NCBI RefSeq assembly: GCF_002105155.1
Contig: NW_019028981.1
Coordinates: forward strand, 1,668,856 to 1,732,855
Length of the DNA stretch: 64,000 bases
Direction: 5' to 3'
DNA from: Lobosporangium transversale
Taxonomy: Eukaryota > Mortierellomycota > Mortierellomycetes > Mortierellales > Mortierellaceae
The notes under the pieces are model-generated. The model saw only the letters and a list, made by a program, of their open reading frames with translations. It was not told where the DNA came from and ran no database searches. Both the position numbers and the translations under genes were made by a program. Every line of letters begins with the position of its first letter. The first letter of the stretch is position 1. Of this stretch, positions 60,823 to 64,000 are shown piece by piece.

Positions 60823-62031
60823 TGCTGTAGAACACAAGGAGTTTTAGTGAATCGGTAAAGACGACGATACTTGGTGAAGGTGCGGTTGCAGTAAGATAAG
60901 AGTGGACATTCGCACGCGCACACGCACGCAAGTGATCCGATTCAATGGGCTGAGAGAAAAAGAGAAGAGAGAAAAGTTAAGAGCAGGGGAATTCAAAAGA
61001 CAAACTAGCGTTCAAGCGTTCGAGTGAAAGATGATGGAGGAGAGAATGAGAGAATGTCCATGGCTTTTGAGATGTGATCTTTGTACAACCCCTGTGCCCT
61101 TTTGTGGAAGGGCATGGTACATGTATAAATATATACAGTGGAATCTCGATAATTGTACACTTTTGTACAAATTTCAAATTTGATATATTTCTAGGCCATT
61201 GGTTGGCTAAGAGCCTTACTCTTTTAAAAAAAAGTATTCTAAAAAACCCACACTCAACTGGAGTAGAGGAATCAGCAGAGGATTTTTAGAATAGTTTTTC
61301 ATGAATTGTGGGCTTCTTAGCCAATCAATAACCGAGAAATATAGCAAATTCGAAAATTGTACAAAAGTGTACAATTATCGAGATTCCACTGTATAAAATA
61401 TTCATGTATTGCTCAAATTATTCGACAGTTTAAACATGCATGTTTTGTTAGACTACCAGCCCAGTGGTCATTATCAAATCATTTTGCAAGAAAGAAACTT
61501 TGTCCTTTTTTACTTGTCTCCAATCCCGCCCTGCGTCCTGTCTCCTCTGGACATTGACAGTGGTCCATGTGAAACGGAGTTGTTCTCGGGGACTATTTTT
61601 TAATTTGGTATGTCCGTTAGGCACAGATCGGGGAGGTTCAGTAACAAAAGAATGTACATGATTCGACCGGCTCTGAGACATGTCAACAATAAGGAATAAA
61701 TTTTAAAATAAAGAATCAATTCATTCGATGGGACATTTATTACCTTTCCATGTATTGCCCCACCACTTCAAGAATGCGACGGCGACTGACACAGCTTGCA
61801 GCAACCTACTCTAGCATAGATCCTGGTATCGCCTGGACAGAATATAATTTTAGGAACCCAGGCAACGTTGTATGTGCCGTAAGAATCGCGGTGGATTACC
61901 AATACTTCAGGTGGTGTTGGTGGAGGAAACTTAACCACTCTGATTTATTACATGTACATGTACTATCGCGGACGACACATTATCTAATGCCCACTGTATA
62001 GTGCACGGGCCTTGTACCATTCATTATATTG

Positions 62032-62064
<33 letters not shown>

Positions 62065-62407
62065 CTGCGTGTTTGTTAATGCGAATTGCTTGAGACCTTG
62101 CCTCTGGACTCCAGACCTCTGCTACCCAATGCAACTACAATAAGGCTGGCTTCGGGCAACGTTCGATTGGTCTTGATGTCCTTTTCATTTTTCCTAATGC
62201 CTTGAGCTGCACTTGAACCACATACCTTTTTTTTTTTGGATGTATTATGTTATTTCTACGCCCTATCCGTATCTATACTATTGCTGTTGAGGCAAGCATG
62301 GCAATAATATACGTAGTGCAGATAAACTTCATATCTTCATCTCCCTACTGTTGTGCTTTCATTTGAATATATTTTGCACTATCATATTAAAACTGCATAG
62401 AATCGGA
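60823..62407. other. spacer between UBR-array and F-box genes
   Basis: 1.6 kb. The first ~250 bp, rich in GA/CA repeats, are the presumed promoter of the UBR-array gene. The MITE at 61136-61391 lies next. T29 at about 62032-62060. The remainder has no supported gene. Confidence 0.5.
61136..61391. mobile_element. MITE of Tc1/mariner-pogo type
   Basis: 256-bp element with terminal inverted repeats of about 80 bp that differ at roughly 8-10 positions, beginning CAGTGGAATCTCGATAATTG at both ends, flanked by TA on each side (61134-61135 and 61392-61393). TA target sites and CAGTGGAA(C/T)CTCGATAA termini are typical of pogo/Tigger-like elements. The interior (~90 bp) has no coding capacity. Each TIR also carries an internal palindrome, TTGTACACTTTTGTACAA. 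Confidence 0.85.
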
Positions 62408-63940
62408 CTATTCAACAATCTTAATTTCGGGCCGTAATATTTTCAACTCCTGTTTTAGCTGGCTGCTTTTTCGTACTGCGCTGATTACATTTCCTGACAA
62501 GGTCCTCAACTGAGGACATTCTTTAACCATCCACATAACTTCCTCTGAGCTCATTCTAATTGGCATATTCCCAAGATCTAACTCATACAAGCGCTTTAGC
62601 GATGCTAACCACCGTAGTCCACTCTCTAATGTAAGTTCCAATAGGTGATTATCTTCTGCAGAAAGGACAGGGCTTGCACGCAAGGCCAGCACGCGGATCC
62701 GGCCTAGCATAGACAGTTGCTGAAAGACCAAAGATTGCATTTCTTCATGCCATGCATTTTGGGAATGACAGAGGTCAGCAATAACTAACTCTAGCTCCTC
62801 AATACTCAGGCACGCCCACGACGTTAGTATAGCGCCTGTCTTAGTCGCATAGAATGATCTCGCAATATCAATCGCCTCCACATTAGCCGCGCGAAATATT
62901 TTCAGTCTAGGCATGGAAGCCAACATCCGTTGGATCATCTTACTGCCTAGATCTTTGCAGTCCATTAAGTCCAACTCCAACATCTTGTCCCTCTGATCAG
63001 CTATTAATTGAAGCGCCGATTGTGTGCCAAATGGTGTCGATCTTGCTCCGAGAGCCTCTAATGTAGGTAACATTGCAATGACTCTAGCCATATCCGCATC
63101 TTCTATATGGGAGTTTCCAATATCCAGTCGGTTTAGGCTCACAGGGACCGCTAAACTCCCTGAAAGCCACGACTCTGTCAACAGCTTAGTACCACGCCGC
63201 CAGTTGATTGACTTGAGTTTAGGAGCCTTTCTGACCAATTCAAGTTGGCATTGGGGTGGAAAATCATTCCAAATAAGGATCAAGGCTTCCAGGCTTACGA
63301 AAGTACTCATTGAAATGTCCTCAGGATCAACAGAGTCGGAGTACAAAGAGCGGTCAGTGACCTTGATACGATCCAATTCTAACCGCTTGACGGTCTTACA
63401 TACTTTGTTGAAAAGATTCTTTGGAGGGTCCAATAGAGTCACTGGTCCAAGAGCTAGCTCGGCTAAGTGTGGGGCCATTCCAAGGATATGAAATAGGTGA
63501 CGGCACCATAAATCTTGCGCCTCCTGGTCCTTTCGCATACGATTGGAGCGACAGCTAAACGAGGTTAGCGTCTCGATATTGTGTTGTGTAATCATCAGGA
63601 TCTCAGGGCTGAGGATAGAGACGGAAATGCTAGTCAGCAGCATGAGAGGCTGTCTTGTCGAGAACGCTAAAGGCTCCAATAGAGAATTAGAGCCGACCTG
63701 ATGAAAATGACGGATATGATGACGATTACGGAGCAGCAGCGTTGGTGTTGCCTGCTTTGGCGTAAAATTGCAAGGCTGATTTTGCAGTGCTAGTGTATGC
63801 CAGACTAAAGGCTCAAGAGCAATATGCCATGTCCTACAAACACGAAGGAATACAAGGAGTTGTGAGCGAGAGACATGACGACCCAAGGTTTTCACTATAT
63901 TTGGAATAAGGAAAGGATTCTGAACTTCTTGGGCTTCCAT
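62408..63940 (-). CDS. F-box/LRR protein
   Basis: 510 aa from the ATG at 63940-63938 (start 'MEAQEVQNPFLIPNIVKTL'). The frame is open further upstream to the window edge, but the added 20 residues are a hydrophobic run lacking conservation cues. An F-box-like N-terminus ('NIVKTLGRHVSRSQLLVFLRVCRTWHIALEPLVW') is followed by irregular leucine-rich repeats ('LNRLDIGNSHIEDADMARVI', 'MLELDLMDCKDLGSKMIQRM'). It probably acts as a substrate receptor for SCF with SKP1. It lies on the same strand as, and upstream of, the UBR-array gene. Confidence 0.82.
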   Translation of the reverse strand: MEAQEVQNPFLIPNIVKTLGRHVSRSQLLVFLRVCRTWHIALEPLVWHTLALQNQPCNFTPKQATPTLLLRNRHHIRHFHQVGSNSLLEPLAFSTRQPLMLLTSISVSILSPEILMITQHNIETLTSFSCRSNRMRKDQEAQDLWCRHLFHILGMAPHLAELALGPVTLLDPPKNLFNKVCKTVKRLELDRIKVTDRSLYSDSVDPEDISMSTFVSLEALILIWNDFPPQCQLELVRKAPKLKSINWRRGTKLLTESWLSGSLAVPVSLNRLDIGNSHIEDADMARVIAMLPTLEALGARSTPFGTQSALQLIADQRDKMLELDLMDCKDLGSKMIQRMLASMPRLKIFRAANVEAIDIARSFYATKTGAILTSWACLSIEELELVIADLCHSQNAWHEEMQSLVFQQLSMLGRIRVLALRASPVLSAEDNHLLELTLESGLRWLASLKRLYELDLGNMPIRMSSEEVMWMVKECPQLRTLSGNVISAVRKSSQLKQELKILRPEIKIVE

Positions 63941-64000
63941 GCTTGAAATGTGAAAGAGAAAAAGAAATAAATAGAATTTAGCATGAAATGCCTTCACCAT

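Overview
The window is nuclear DNA of an early-diverging, zygomycete-grade fungus, most likely Mortierella-like. This is an inference. Support comes from many short spliceosomal introns (GTRNGT donors, YAG acceptors), fungal signatures (an adenylate cyclase with RA, LRR, PP2C and cyclase domains; Rim20/PalA; Rpd3-type HDAC; PX-PH-RhoGAP), abundant F-box/LRR genes, Q-rich CAA/CAG tracts and very long A/T homopolymers between genes and in introns. No species can be named from the sequence alone. All exon models below come from splice signals, reading phase and remembered family alignments; no transcript data were available.

Layout. 1-6.0 kb: 3' end of DPH5, a PPR protein and the proteasomal deubiquitinase USP14/Ubp6 (11 exons, one of 15 nt). 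6.0-10.2 kb: gene-poor. 10.2-14.1 kb: a large Q-rich protein that aligns with the centriolar protein C2CD3. 14.4-16.9 kb: NOP15/NIFK-like and mitoribosomal mL50, divergent from one short promoter. 17.0-21.5 kb: E4 ligase UFD2 (13 exons). 22.8-28.4 kb: Bem3-type RhoGAP and a small PY-motif membrane protein. 28.4-30.5 kb: gene-poor with coding-like fragments. 30.5-41.1 kb: F-box/LRR gene, adenylate cyclase CYR1 and an HDAC3/Hos2-type deacetylase, all on the plus strand. 41.8-47.0 kb: mitoribosomal uS7m, a Sec7/PH protein and SKP1. 47-50.9 kb: decayed DNA with a broken Fanzor/TnpB-like nuclease remnant. 50.9-54.6 kb: Rim20/PalA. 54.7-60.8 kb: the most unusual gene. 61.1-61.4 kb: a MITE. 62.4-63.9 kb: a second F-box/LRR gene.

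The standout is the 1,691-residue protein at 54658-60822. Its N-terminal ~740 residues align with guanylate-binding proteins, but the P-loop and DxEG positions are not conserved. This is followed by a MIR domain, six consecutive UBR-type zinc boxes and a second MIR domain. I know of no described protein with this layout; it could be a multivalent N-degron or peptide reader on a GBP-like scaffold.

Functional themes: the ubiquitin system is prominent (USP14, UFD2, SKP1, two F-box proteins, the UBR-array protein and a probable PY-motif Rsp5 adaptor). cAMP, Rho, Arf and pH signalling (CYR1, RhoGAP, Sec7/PH, Rim20) form a second group, and ribosome and mitochondrial expression (DPH5, PPR, NOP15, mL50, uS7m) a third. 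Neighbouring genes are often convergent with very short spacers (60 bp between Rim20 and the UBR gene, 102 bp between the Sec7 gene and SKP1).
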